Shown: positions 26,738 through 36,643, counted from the stretch's first letter. The stretch is DNA of 64,000 bases from Streptomyces venezuelae (GCF_008642315.1 NZ_CP029192.1:6572001-6636000); one strand, 5' to 3'. Notes: a model not told the origin generated them from the letters alone. Numbers and translations are program-made.

Positions 26738-28066
26738 CTACAGCCCCGGGATCCGGCCGTTGCGGAACAGGTCGACGAAGATCTGGTGGTCCGCACGCGC
26801 GCGTGCGCCGTACGAGTGCGCGAAGTCGACGAGCAGCTCCGCGAAGCCGTCCTCGTCCGCGGCGATCGCGGCGTCGATGGCACGCTCCGTGGAGAACGGC
26901 ACCAGGTCGGAGTGGCCGCTCTCGTCGTCCGCGGCGGCGTGCATCGTGGCCGTGGCGCGGCCCAGGTCGGCGACGACCGAGGAGATCTCGTCGATCTCGT
27001 CGATGTCCGACCAGTCCAGGTCCACCGCGTACGGCGAGACCTCGGCGACCAGCTGGCCCGCGCCGTCCAGCTCGGTCCAGCCGAGCCACGGGTCGGCGTG
27101 GGCCTGGAGCGCGCGCTGCGAGATGACCGTGCGGTGGCCCTCGTGCTGGAAGTACCCCCGGACGGCCGGGTCCGTGATGTGGCGCGAGACGGCGGGGGTC
27201 TGCGCCTGCTTGAGATAGATCACGACGTCGTTCTCCAGGGCGTCGCTGTTGCCCTCCAGGAGGATGTTGTACGACGGGAGGCCCGCGGAGCCGATGCCGA
27301 TGCCGCGACGGCCCACGACGTCCTTCACGCGGTACGAGTCGGGGCGGGTGAGCGAGGACTCCGGCAGCGTCTCCAGATAGCCGTCGAACGCGGCGAGGAC
27401 CTTGTACCGCGTGGCGGCGTCGAGCTCGATGGAGCCGCCGCCGGCCGCGAAGCGGCGCTCGAAGTCGCGGATCTCGGTCATCGAGTCGAGCAGCCCGAAG
27501 CGGGTCAGGGAGCGGGCGTCGCGCAGCGCGTCCAGGAGGGGGCCCTGGGCGGTGTCCAGCGTGAAGGGCGGCACCTCGTCGCTCTTGGCGCCGGTCGCCA
27601 GGTCGTGGATCCGCTCGCGGTACGCCGCCGCGTACGTCCGCACGAGGTCGGTGATCTGGTCGTCGCCCAGCGCCTTCGTGTACCCGATCAGGGCCACGGA
27701 GGCGGCGAAGCGCTTCAGGTCCCAGGTGAAGGGGCCCACGTACGCCTCGTCGAAGTCGTTCACGTTGAAGATCAGGCGGCCCTGCGCGTCCATGTACGTA
27801 CCGAAGTTCTCGGCGTGCAGGTCGCCGTGGATCCACACCCGGCCCGTGCGGTCGTCGAGGTAGGGCCCGCCGTGCTGCTCGCGCTCCAGGTCGCCGTAGA
27901 ACAGACAGGCCGTCCCCCGGTAGAACGCGAAGGCGGAGGAGGCCATCTTCCGGAACTTCACCCGGAACGCGGCGGGGTCCGCGGCGAGCAGCTCGCCGAA
28001 CGCGGTGTCGAAGACGGCGAGGATCTCCTCGCCGCGCTGCTCAGCCGTGGGCTGCGGGACCGACAT
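26738..28066 (-). CDS. DUF2252 kinase-fold protein
   Basis: A 442-aa DUF2252 protein. Residues around 85-105 read WIHGDLHAENFGTY and then FNVNDFDEAYVGPF, which look like the catalytic loop (HGDLHxxN) and metal-binding DFD motif of aminoglycoside-phosphotransferase-type kinases. The rest is helical and contains GRRGIGIGSAGLPSYNILLEG and EGHRTVISQRALQAHADPWLG, typical of the family. The substrate is not known. The ATG at 28066 is preceded by AGGAGG at 9 nt, a strong site. The long open frame upstream on this strand is antisense to dnaE1 and is not coding. It is divergent from dnaE1. Confidence 0.85.
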   Translation of the reverse strand: MSVPQPTAEQRGEEILAVFDTAFGELLAADPAAFRVKFRKMASSAFAFYRGTACLFYGDLEREQHGGPYLDDRTGRVWIHGDLHAENFGTYMDAQGRLIFNVNDFDEAYVGPFTWDLKRFAASVALIGYTKALGDDQITDLVRTYAAAYRERIHDLATGAKSDEVPPFTLDTAQGPLLDALRDARSLTRFGLLDSMTEIRDFERRFAAGGGSIELDAATRYKVLAAFDGYLETLPESSLTRPDSYRVKDVVGRRGIGIGSAGLPSYNILLEGNSDALENDVVIYLKQAQTPAVSRHITDPAVRGYFQHEGHRTVISQRALQAHADPWLGWTELDGAGQLVAEVSPYAVDLDWSDIDEIDEISSVVADLGRATATMHAAADDESGHSDLVPFSTERAIDAAIAADEDGFAELLVDFAHSYGARARADHQIFVDLFRNGRIPGL

Positions 28067-28267
28067 CGCTGGGTGCCTCCTGGTACAGGGGTGGTACGTG
28101 ACATGGGGGCGGATGTTCCGCCCTTCGGGGACCGGCTTGTGTCCCTTCCAACGCTCGACCGTACCCCCGAGTGCCCGTCGGCTGTCAGCGCTCCGGATTA
28201 GACTTCCACGCTGTCCCCCCAGACTGTCCGCAGCCTGACGCCCGCCGTTCTCCGGAGGCCTTCCACC

Positions 28268-31200
28268 GTGACCAAGCCGCCCTTCACGCACCTGCACGTG
28301 CACACCCAGTACTCGCTGCTTGACGGTGCCGCGCGGCTCAAGGACATGTTCAACGCGGCCAATGAGATGGGCATGACGCATATCGCCATGTCCGACCACG
28401 GCAACCTGCACGGTGCGTACGACTTCTTCCACTCGGCGCAGAAGGCGGGCGTGACGCCGATCATCGGCATCGAGGCGTACGTGGCGCCGGAGTCGCGCCG
28501 CAACAAGCGCAAGATCAAGTGGGGCCAGCCGCACCAGAAGCGCGACGACGTGTCCGGTTCGGGTGGTTACACCCACAAGACGATCTGGGCGGCGAACCAC
28601 ACGGGGCTGCACAACCTCTTCCGGCTCTCCTCGGACGCCTATGCGGAGGGCTGGCTGCAGAAGTGGCCCCGCATGGACAAGGAGACCATCTCCCAGTGGT
28701 CGGAGGGTCTCATCGCCTCCACCGGCTGCCCCTCGGGCGAGCTGCAGACGCGGCTGCGGCTCGGCCAGTTCGACGAGGCGGTGCAGGCGGCGTCGGACTA
28801 CCAGGACATCTTCGGCAAGGACCGGTATTTCCTGGAGCTGATGGACCACGGCATCGACATCGAGCGCCGGGTCCGTGACGACCTCCTGCGGGTCGGCAAG
28901 AAGCTCGGCATCCCGCCCCTGGTGACGAACGACTCGCACTACACGTACGCGCACGAGTCCGTGGCGCACGACGCGCTGCTCTGCATCCAGACCGGCAAGA
29001 ACCTCTCGGACCCGGACCGCTTCCGCTTCGACGGCACGGGCTACTACCTGAAGTCCACGGACGAGATGTACGCCATCGACTCCTCGGACGCGTGGCAGGA
29101 GGGCTGCCGCAACACGCTCCTGGTCGCCGAGCAGATCGACACCACGGGCATGTTCGAGAAGCGCGACCTGATGCCGAAGTTCGAGATCCCGGAGGGCTTC
29201 ACCGAGGTCACCTGGTTCCAGGAGGAGGTCCGGGTCGGCATGGAGCGCCGCTACCCGGGCGGCGTCCCCGAGGACCGGCAGAAGCAGGCCGAGTACGAGA
29301 TGGACATCATCATCCAGATGGGGTTCCCGGGGTACTTCCTGGTCGTCGCCGACTTCATCATGTGGGCCAAGAACAACGGCATCGCGGTCGGCCCGGGCCG
29401 AGGCTCCGCGGCCGGTTCGATCGTGGCGTACGCGATGGGCATCACCGACCTCGACCCGATCACGCACGGACTGATCTTCGAGCGGTTCCTCAACCCCGAG
29501 CGCGTCTCCATGCCCGATGTCGACATCGACTTCGACGAGCGCAGGCGCGTCGAAGTGATCAGGTACGTGACGGAGAAGTACGGCGCCGACAAGGTCGCCA
29601 TGATCGGCACGTACGGCAAGATCAAGGCCAAGAACGCGATCAAGGACTCCGCGCGTGTGCTCGGCTATCCGTACGCGATGGGCGACCGCCTCACCAAGGC
29701 CATGCCCGCCGACGTCCTGGGCAAGGGCATCGACCTCTCCGGCATCACCGACCCCAAGCACCCGCGCTACAGCGAGGCGGGCGAGATCCGGGGGATGTAC
29801 GAGAACGAGCCCGACGTGAAGAAGGTCATCGACACCGCCAAGGGCGTGGAGGGCCTGGTCCGGCAGATGGGTGTGCACGCGGCCGGCGTGATCATGTCCA
29901 GCGAGCCCATCGTCGACCACGCCCCGCTCTGGACGCGGCACACCGACGGCGTGACCATCACGCAGTGGGACTACCCCCAGTGCGAATCGCTCGGCCTGCT
30001 CAAGATGGACTTCCTGGGCCTGCGCAACCTCACCATCATGGACGACGCCGTCAAGATGGTGCGCAACGACAAGGGCATCGACCTGGAGATGCTCTCGCTG
30101 CCGCTCGACGACCCGAAGACCTTCGAACTGCTCTGCCGCGGTGACACGCTCGGCGTCTTCCAGTTCGACGGCGGCCCGATGCGCTCGCTGCTGCGCCAGA
30201 TGCAGCCCGACAACTTCGAGGACATTTCCGCCGTCTCGGCCCTGTACCGGCCGGGCCCGATGGGCATGAACTCGCACACGAACTACGCCGAGCGCAAGAA
30301 CGGCCGCCAGGAGATCACGCCGATCCACCCGGAGCTCGAAGAGCCCCTGAAGGAGACGCTCGGCCTCACCTACGGCCTCATCGTGTACCAGGAGCAGGTG
30401 CAGAAGGCCGCGCAGATCATCGCGGGCTACTCGCTCGGCGAAGCCGACATCCTGCGCCGCGTGATGGGCAAGAAGAAGCCCGAGGAGCTGGAGAAGAACT
30501 TCGTCCTCTTCCAGGCGGGCGCCCGGAAGAACGGCTACTCGGACGCGGCGATCCAGGCCCTGTGGGACGTCCTGGTGCCCTTCGCCGGATACGCGTTCAA
30601 CAAGGCGCACTCCTCCGCGTACGGCCTGGTCACCTACTGGACCGCCTACCTGAAGGCGAACTACCCGGCCGAGTACATGGCCGCGCTGCTCACCTCGGTG
30701 AAGGACGACAAGGACAAGTCGGCCGTCTATCTGAACGAGTGCCGTCGCATGGGCATCAAGGTGCTCCCGCCGAACGTGAACGAGTCGGTGCACAACTTCG
30801 CCGCCCAGGGCGACGACGAGATCCTCTTCGGCCTGGAGGCCGTGCGCAACGTCGGCACGAACGTGGTCGAGTCGATCATCCGGTCCCGCAAGGCGAAGGG
30901 GAAGTTCACCTCCTTCCCGGACTACCTGGACAAGGTCGAGGCCGCCGCCTGCAACAAGCGCACCACGGAGTCGCTGATCAAGGCGGGCGCCTTCGACACG
31001 ATGGGGCACACCCGCAAGGGCCTCACCGCGCAGTACGAACCGATGATCGACAACGTGGTCGCGGTCAAGCGCAAGGAGGCCGAGGGGCAGTTCGACCTCT
31101 TCGGAGGGATGGGCGACGAGTCCGGCGGCGACGAGCCGGGCTTCGGGCTCGACGTGGAGTTCTCCGAGGACGAGTGGGAGAAGACCTACCTGCTCGCCCA

Positions 31201-31810
31201 GGAGCGCGAGATGCTCGGTCTGTACGTCTCCGACCACCCGCTCTTCGGCCTGGAGCACGTGCTGTCCGACAAGGCGGACGCGGGCATCGGGCAGCTCACC
31301 GGCGGTGACTTCTCCGACGGGTCGGTCGTGACCATCGGCGGCATCATCTCGGGCCTGCAGCGCAAGATGACCAAGCAGGGCAACGCCTGGGCGATCGCCA
31401 CGGTCGAGGATCTCGCCGGCTCCATCGAGTGCATGTTCTTCCCGGCCACGTACCAGCTGGTGTCGACGCAACTCGTCGAGGACGCCGTGGTGTTCGTCAA
31501 GGGACGCCTCGACAAGCGCGAGGACGTGCCGCGGCTCGTCGCGATGGAGATGCAGGTCCCCGACCTGTCGAACGCGGGCACCAACGCGCCCGTGATCATC
31601 ACCATTCCGACGGTGAAGGTGAGCCCGCCGATGATCACCCGCCTCGGGGAGGTCCTCAGCCACCACCGCGGCAACAGCGAGGTGCGGATCAAGCTCCAGG
31701 GGGCGCAGAAGACCACCGTGCTGCGGCTCGACCGGCACCGCGTGAAGCCGGACCCGGCGCTCTTCGGTGACCTCAAGGTGCTGCTCGGCCCGTCCTGCCT
31801 GGCGGGATGA
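28268..31810 (+). CDS. dnaE: Replicative DNA polymerase III alpha subunit DnaE1
   Basis: DnaE is the main chromosomal replicase. The 1180-aa protein begins with a PHP domain whose metal ligands are intact (THLHVHTQYSLLDG, MSDHGNLHGAYDF); in actinobacterial DnaE1 this domain can be the proofreading exonuclease. The polymerase core has GPGRGSAAGS, MPDVDIDFDERRR with the catalytic acids, and AFNKAHSSAYG. A helix-hairpin-helix segment and an OB-fold (GSVVTIGGIISGLQRKMTKQGNAWAIATVEDLAGSIECMFFPATY) follow, and then a C-terminal tau-binding region. Internal QFDLFGG is a likely beta-clamp motif. Start GTG at 28268. Confidence 0.97.
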   Translation: MTKPPFTHLHVHTQYSLLDGAARLKDMFNAANEMGMTHIAMSDHGNLHGAYDFFHSAQKAGVTPIIGIEAYVAPESRRNKRKIKWGQPHQKRDDVSGSGGYTHKTIWAANHTGLHNLFRLSSDAYAEGWLQKWPRMDKETISQWSEGLIASTGCPSGELQTRLRLGQFDEAVQAASDYQDIFGKDRYFLELMDHGIDIERRVRDDLLRVGKKLGIPPLVTNDSHYTYAHESVAHDALLCIQTGKNLSDPDRFRFDGTGYYLKSTDEMYAIDSSDAWQEGCRNTLLVAEQIDTTGMFEKRDLMPKFEIPEGFTEVTWFQEEVRVGMERRYPGGVPEDRQKQAEYEMDIIIQMGFPGYFLVVADFIMWAKNNGIAVGPGRGSAAGSIVAYAMGITDLDPITHGLIFERFLNPERVSMPDVDIDFDERRRVEVIRYVTEKYGADKVAMIGTYGKIKAKNAIKDSARVLGYPYAMGDRLTKAMPADVLGKGIDLSGITDPKHPRYSEAGEIRGMYENEPDVKKVIDTAKGVEGLVRQMGVHAAGVIMSSEPIVDHAPLWTRHTDGVTITQWDYPQCESLGLLKMDFLGLRNLTIMDDAVKMVRNDKGIDLEMLSLPLDDPKTFELLCRGDTLGVFQFDGGPMRSLLRQMQPDNFEDISAVSALYRPGPMGMNSHTNYAERKNGRQEITPIHPELEEPLKETLGLTYGLIVYQEQVQKAAQIIAGYSLGEADILRRVMGKKKPEELEKNFVLFQAGARKNGYSDAAIQALWDVLVPFAGYAFNKAHSSAYGLVTYWTAYLKANYPAEYMAALLTSVKDDKDKSAVYLNECRRMGIKVLPPNVNESVHNFAAQGDDEILFGLEAVRNVGTNVVESIIRSRKAKGKFTSFPDYLDKVEAAACNKRTTESLIKAGAFDTMGHTRKGLTAQYEPMIDNVVAVKRKEAEGQFDLFGGMGDESGGDEPGFGLDVEFSEDEWEKTYLLAQEREMLGLYVSDHPLFGLEHVLSDKADAGIGQLTGGDFSDGSVVTIGGIISGLQRKMTKQGNAWAIATVEDLAGSIECMFFPATYQLVSTQLVEDAVVFVKGRLDKREDVPRLVAMEMQVPDLSNAGTNAPVIITIPTVKVSPPMITRLGEVLSHHRGNSEVRIKLQGAQKTTVLRLDRHRVKPDPALFGDLKVLLGPSCLAG

Positions 31811-31846
31811 GGCCGGGCTGATCCGCCCTTTACTTATCCATATCGG

Positions 31847-31894
31847 ACACGCGAGAGAGTAAGATGCATAGTGCATCTAATTCTTCTCGCGTGT
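31847..31894. repeat. 48-bp inverted repeat upstream of a small unknown gene
   Basis: ACACGCGAGA (31847-31856) pairs exactly with TCTCGCGTGT (31885-31894), and AGATGCA (31862-31868) pairs exactly with TGCATCT (31872-31878). The centre is TAG. The two arm pairs are separated by a short unpaired part that includes TAAGAT, a possible -10. It lies 15 nt before the 31909 start, so it could be an operator or a leader hairpin; no T-run follows. Confidence 0.65.
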
Positions 31895-31908
31895 GAGGGT
31901 GGAGTGCC

Positions 31909-32154
31909 GTGAATGGTGCCGCTGTCGACAAGGCCGTATTTCTGATGCGTGAGACGCACCAGTCCCCGGAGGCGACCCGCCGGGCGCTGCGGGACTACTT
32001 CCCGCGGATGGAGTTCACCGACCGGGTGCGGCACGTGCGCGCCGCGTACGCCGTCATCCAGGGTGGCCGCACGGTCGTGCGGCCGGGCCTCTCCGAGCTG
32101 GAGAAGCCGAGTTCGTTCATGGTCGCGCACGAGCGGCACGGCTTCACGGACTGA
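31909..32154 (+). CDS. Small unknown protein, 81 aa
   Basis: I do not recognise this family. The soluble 81-aa protein (from GTG 31909, after GAGGGTGGAG) is charged and slightly basic: FLMRETHQSPEATRRALRDYFPRMEFTDRVRHVRAAYAVIQGGRTVVRPG, ending KPSSFMVAHERHGFTD. Codon use has the normal strong third-position G/C bias, so it looks like a real gene. A 48-bp inverted repeat lies just upstream and a perfect terminator hairpin just downstream, making it an independent unit after dnaE1. Confidence 0.7.
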   Translation: MNGAAVDKAVFLMRETHQSPEATRRALRDYFPRMEFTDRVRHVRAAYAVIQGGRTVVRPGLSELEKPSSFMVAHERHGFTD

Positions 32155-32183
32155 CGCGCGTGCCGGGAACCGGCGCAAGCGAT

Positions 32184-32214
32184 GAGGGGCGCACCCGAAC
32201 CGGGTGCGCCCCTC
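32184..32214. terminator. Bidirectional terminator hairpin
   Basis: GAGGGGCGCACCCG (32184-32197) and its exact complement (32201-32214) with a 3-nt loop lie between two convergent small genes, 30 nt after one stop and 29 nt after the other. Confidence 0.8.
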
Positions 32215-32242
32215 GCGCGTGCCATGTGTGCCTGGGTGTGCG

Positions 32243-32422
32243 TCAGTTGTGACCGAAGCGTCGCTGGTGCTTACGGGCAACATCAGCAGGGCTGCCCTGG
32301 GCCTGCGACTGCAGCGGGGACTGGGCCTCCGTGGCGGTCGACTTGGCCTGCTCCTGCGCCTGCTCGGCCTGCGAGGCGCGGTTCTGCTCGCTGCCCTGCT
32401 TGCGGTTCTTGTTCTTGGCCAT
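32243..32422 (-). CDS. Small hydrophilic Gln-rich protein, 59 aa
   Basis: A 59-aa reading frame reads MAKNKNRKQGSEQNRASQAE, then a Gln/Ala/Glu-rich middle, and ends ADVARKHQRRFGHN. It has no hydrophobic segment and is probably largely disordered. The case for coding is a strong AGGAGG at 9 nt before the ATG (32422), a normal stop and a shared terminator hairpin downstream. No function can be assigned. Confidence 0.72.
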   Translation of the reverse strand: MAKNKNRKQGSEQNRASQAEQAQEQAKSTATEAQSPLQSQAQGSPADVARKHQRRFGHN

Positions 32423-32759
32423 GGTGATCTTCCTCCTGAGGGGGATCTGGGGGCCAGGACGCGACCAGATTCACATATGGCGGCAAAGTGTGCATTTCGG
32501 AGAATTACCGTGCGTAATAAGGCCTGTCGGGGAGCGATCCGCCGATGCGCCACGCCGAAGATCGAGTTCCGGCCGTTAACCTCCGCCGGGTCGGGCAGAC
32601 TCGAAGAGAACCCGACGCGGACCCGCACCCCTGATTCGTCGGCCGGACAGGGTGTCTTCGTGGGCCATCGAGGGAACGTCCAGAGACCTCCAGGCACGTA
32701 GCACCGTCCTGGAACCTCCAGGCACGTCAGGGAACCTCCAGGGAAAGAGGGTGGACCGC
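32423..32759. promoter_or_regulatory. Non-coding region between a small gene and the NYN gene, with direct repeats
   Basis: About 337 nt with no supported gene. The left part is less G/C-rich (CACATATGG near 32473; GAATTACCGTGCGTAATAAGG near 32501) and should hold the promoter of the minus-strand 59-aa gene. The right part carries three copies of a CCTCCAGG element, described separately. I see nothing else. Confidence 0.45.
32687..32742. repeat. Direct repeats CCTCCAGGCACGT before the NYN-domain gene
   Basis: CCTCCAGGCACGT occurs at 32687-32699 and 32715-32727, and a third partial copy CCTCCAGG at 32735-32742; the last two are preceded by GGAA. Repeat starts are 28 and 20 nt apart. They end just before the ribosome-binding site of the next gene and could be regulator sites or slippage products. 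Confidence 0.6.
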
Positions 32760-33998
32760 GTGGATCGCTGCATCGTCCTGGTGGACGCCGGTTATCTGCT
32801 GGGTGCCGCCGCGAGTCTCCTCGCCGGCGAACCGTCCAGGTCCCGGATCACCGTCGATCACTCCGCCCTCATCCAGGGACTGCGCGAGCGGGCGGAAGCC
32901 GACACCGAGCGCCCCCTCCTGCGCATCTACTGGTTCGACGGGGCCCCCGACCGCGTTCCCCAGCCCGAACACCGACGGCTGCGCGTCATGCCGCGCGTCA
33001 CCGTCCGCCTGGGTGCCCTGACCCGCAGCGACGGCCGGTGGGCGCAGAAGGGCGTCGACGCCGCGATGCACGCCGAACTGACCGAACTGGCCCGCAACCG
33101 CGCCTGTTCCGACGTCGTGCTCGTCACCGGGGACGGCGATCTGCTGCCCGGCATGATGGCCGCCAAGGAACACGGCGTCGCCGTCCACCTGTGGGCCGTG
33201 CAGGCCGCCGACGGCGACTACAACCAGTCCGAGGACCTCGTCGCGGAGGCCGACGAGCGCCGCGTCCTCGACCGCGCCTGGATCACCAAGGCCGTCCGCC
33301 CCAAGGAGCTCACCGGCATCTGCGCGCCCCCGCCCGTGCCGCGCCCCGAGATCGCCGCGATCCTCTCCGCCCCCCTGCCGGAGTCCGCGCTCGCCGCCGC
33401 CGCGCAGCGCACCGAGGAAGAGGTCCAGGACCACCACCCCGAGCCCGCCGCCAACGGCAGGCAGCCCGACGAGCACCGCATGCCGCCCGGCAAGGGCGTG
33501 CCCACCCCCAAGGACCTGGCCGCCCTGCGCGGCCCCGGCACCCAGCCCGCGCAGCACCCCGCCAACGCGACGCTGCGCTGGTCCTCCGACAAGGGCTGGG
33601 TCGAGCGCCCGGGTGCCGCCGCCGAGGGCGCCGAGGCCGCCGCGCTGCCCACCCTCGCCCAGCTGACCACGGCCGAGCAGCGCTGGGCCGACCGCGAGGA
33701 GGACATCACCACCGTCGGCGGCGACCCCTTCGAGGTCGGTCAGGTGTTCGCGCGGCGCTGGATGGCGCGGCTCCCCGAACAGCACAGCCTGCAGAAGCTG
33801 TCGACGATGTACCCGCGCATCCCGCACCGCGTCGACGGCGAGCTGCTCCGCTACGCCGCGCGGTTCGGCCTGCTCGCGCACAAGGACGACCAGATCGACG
33901 AGCACGACCGGTACGCGATCAGGGCCGGTTTCTGGCGTGAGGTCGACGCGCGCACCGCCGCCGAGCACGCGCCCGCGGGGGACCGCGCGGGTGACTGA
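32760..33998 (+). CDS. NYN-domain (PIN-like) ribonuclease-fold protein
   Basis: The 412-aa protein has an N-terminal NYN domain: CIVLVDAGYLLG with the first acid, KGVDAAMHAELTELA and SDVVLVTGDGDLLPGMMAAKEHG with the second acidic cluster, as in LabA/Limkain-type proteins that may cut RNA. A Pro/Ala-rich linker (about residues 185-290) leads to a C-terminal region (GDPFEVGQVFARRWMARLPEQHSLQKLSTMYPRIPHRVDGELLRYAARFG) that resembles the OST-HTH or winged-helix part of related proteins. GTG 32760 is chosen because AGAGG lies nine bases upstream; GTG 32751 is in frame too. RNA cleavage is inferred from the family. Confidence 0.8.
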   Translation: MDRCIVLVDAGYLLGAAASLLAGEPSRSRITVDHSALIQGLRERAEADTERPLLRIYWFDGAPDRVPQPEHRRLRVMPRVTVRLGALTRSDGRWAQKGVDAAMHAELTELARNRACSDVVLVTGDGDLLPGMMAAKEHGVAVHLWAVQAADGDYNQSEDLVAEADERRVLDRAWITKAVRPKELTGICAPPPVPRPEIAAILSAPLPESALAAAAQRTEEEVQDHHPEPAANGRQPDEHRMPPGKGVPTPKDLAALRGPGTQPAQHPANATLRWSSDKGWVERPGAAAEGAEAAALPTLAQLTTAEQRWADREEDITTVGGDPFEVGQVFARRWMARLPEQHSLQKLSTMYPRIPHRVDGELLRYAARFGLLAHKDDQIDEHDRYAIRAGFWREVDARTAAEHAPAGDRAGD

Positions 33999-34047
33999 GA
34001 AGGGACGTACGGGGCGCCCCGGGCGCAGTCCGCGCCCGCCGACCCCG

Positions 34048-34053
34048 TAGGCT
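34048..34053 (+). promoter_or_regulatory. -10-like hexamer TAGGCT before the ABC ATPase gene
   Basis: TAGGCT ends 8 nt before the GTG at 34062. No Shine-Dalgarno sequence is visible, so translation may start on a leaderless mRNA. Confidence 0.4.
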
Positions 34054-34061
34054 CGTCCTTC

Positions 34062-35096
<1,035 letters not shown>

Positions 35097-35139
35097 CACC
35101 GAGCACAGTGCGTAGGAACAGCGACAGAAGGGTTGCCCG

Positions 35140-35961
35140 GTGAGTGCCGTTCCCCTCGAAGCCGTGGTGCGGGCCGACGGGCCCGCCGAGGCGGCCGATC
35201 CAGCCCCGGCGCCCCTCGGGCCGCCGGCCCGGCTGCTTCCGGCGCTCTCGGCGGTCTACCGAGCCCAGCTCTCACGGGCCAGGGTCGCCCGCATCCCGCT
35301 GCTCTTCGTCGCGACCTTCCAGTCCGTCGGCATCATGATCCTGATGCGCGGCGTCGTCGACGGGGGCGGTGAGGCGCGGGCCGTCGTCGCCGGGTCCTCC
35401 GTGCTCGTCGTCGCGTTCGTCGCCCTCAACCTGCTCGCCCAGTACTTCGGTCAGCTCCGCTCCGACGGCGGGCTCGACCACTACGCCACGCTTCCCGTGC
35501 CGCCCGCGGCCGTGGTCCTGGGTGCCGCGGCGGCGTACGCCTCGTTCACGGTGCCCGGGACGTTCGTGACGGCGATCGTCGGGTGCGGGCTCTTCGGGCT
35601 CCCCTTCACCCACCTGTGGGTCCTGCTCGCGGTGATCCCGCTGGCCGGCGCCGCCCTCGCGGGACTCGGCGCGGCCCTCGGCCTGCTCGCGCCGCGGCCC
35701 GAACTGGCCACCCTGCTCGGCCAGATGGGCATGTCGGCGGCGCTGCTGCTCGGTGTGCTCCCGGCCGACCGGATGCCGGCCGTGCTGCAGTACGCGCGTG
35801 ACCTGCTGCCGTCGACGTACGGCGTGGAGGCCTTCGCCCGCACGTTCGGGCCCGATCCGGACTGGGCCGTCGTCGCCCTGGACCTCGCGGTCTGCGCGGG
35901 CGTCGGCGTCGTCTCGCTGGCCGTCGCCACGTGGGCGTTCCGCCGGGCGGCCGTCCGGTGA
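35140..35961 (+). CDS. ABC-2-type transporter permease
   Basis: A 273-aa integral membrane protein with about six hydrophobic segments after a cytoplasmic N-terminus of about 50 residues. The central segment group (YFGQLRSDGGLDHYATLPVPPAAVVLGAAAAYASFTVPGTF) is typical of ABC-2 permeases. It forms an exporter with the preceding ATPase. The GTG at 35140 lies after AGAAGGG. No substrate clue is visible. Confidence 0.85.
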   Translation: MSAVPLEAVVRADGPAEAADPAPAPLGPPARLLPALSAVYRAQLSRARVARIPLLFVATFQSVGIMILMRGVVDGGGEARAVVAGSSVLVVAFVALNLLAQYFGQLRSDGGLDHYATLPVPPAAVVLGAAAAYASFTVPGTFVTAIVGCGLFGLPFTHLWVLLAVIPLAGAALAGLGAALGLLAPRPELATLLGQMGMSAALLLGVLPADRMPAVLQYARDLLPSTYGVEAFARTFGPDPDWAVVALDLAVCAGVGVVSLAVATWAFRRAAVR

Positions 35962-35983
35962 CGCGCCGCACAGGGTGTGCTGG

Positions 35984-35989
35984 CACGAT
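35984..35989 (+). promoter_or_regulatory. -10-like hexamer CACGAT before the DUF2567 gene
   Basis: CACGAT ends 6 nt before the GTG at 35996. The arrangement matches that of the genes at 22831, 49452 and 52499 and suggests a leaderless mRNA. Confidence 0.45.
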
Positions 35990-35995
35990 GTGGGG

Positions 35996-36643
35996 GTGAC
36001 CGCACCGTTGACACCCTCCCCACCGCCGGACGAACAACCCCCGCACGGCCCCTGGCAGACCCCCGCGCAGCCCTCGGGAGCGACGTCTCCCCACGGGTAC
36101 GGGCGGGACGGTGACGGCCTGCGGGCCGAAGTGGTGCAGGCCGCGGTGGTCATGGTCGCGGTGGCCGTGGCCGGCGTGCTGCTCGGCGCGCTGTGGATGT
36201 GGCTCGCGCCGCGGGTGCCGCTCGTCTCGGACGGCAAGGCGGTGTACCTGAAGGACACCGAGGGCGAGCAGGCCATCGCCACAGACGGAACGTTCACCCT
36301 GCTGTCGCTCGGCTTCGGCCTGGTCAGCGGCGTCGTCGTCTTCCTGCTCCGCAAGCGCGGCGGGATCCCGCTGGTCGCGGGCCTCGCCGTGGGCAGCCTG
36401 CTCGGCGCGCTGCTCGCATGGCGGGTCGGCATCTTCCTCGGACCCGAGACGGACGTGGTGGCGCACGCCAAGTCCGTCGGCAAGGGCGTCGTCTTCGACG
36501 CGCCGCTGGAACTCAAGGCGATGGGCACGGTCCTCGCCTGGCCGGTGGCCGCGCTGGCCGTGCACCTCGGCCTCACGGGACTGTTCGGCCCGCGGGACCC
36601 GGAGCCCTACCTGCAGGATCCGGAGCCGTACCCGGGGGCCTGA
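35996..36643 (+). CDS. DUF2567-like membrane protein
   Basis: A 215-aa protein with a Pro/Gly-rich cytoplasmic N-terminus of about 45 residues and four hydrophobic segments (VVMVAVAVAGVLLGALWMWL; LLSLGFGLVSGVVVFLLRK; PLVAGLAVGSLLGALLAW; VLAWPVAALAVHLGLTGLF). The external loop after the first contains LVSDGKAVYLKDTEGEQAIATDGTF. This pattern matches the actinobacterial DUF2567 family, for which no function is known. The C-terminus ends in a repeated DPEPY motif. Confidence 0.75.
   Translation: MTAPLTPSPPPDEQPPHGPWQTPAQPSGATSPHGYGRDGDGLRAEVVQAAVVMVAVAVAGVLLGALWMWLAPRVPLVSDGKAVYLKDTEGEQAIATDGTFTLLSLGFGLVSGVVVFLLRKRGGIPLVAGLAVGSLLGALLAWRVGIFLGPETDVVAHAKSVGKGVVFDAPLELKAMGTVLAWPVAALAVHLGLTGLFGPRDPEPYLQDPEPYPGA

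Noticed and set aside
28067..31876. Minus-strand open frame running through dnaE1 into the DUF2252 gene
   Set aside because: The part over dnaE1 is antisense to a certain gene and gives low-complexity Asp/Val/Leu/Arg sequence. DUF2252 homology and a strong ribosome-binding site place the real start at 28066.
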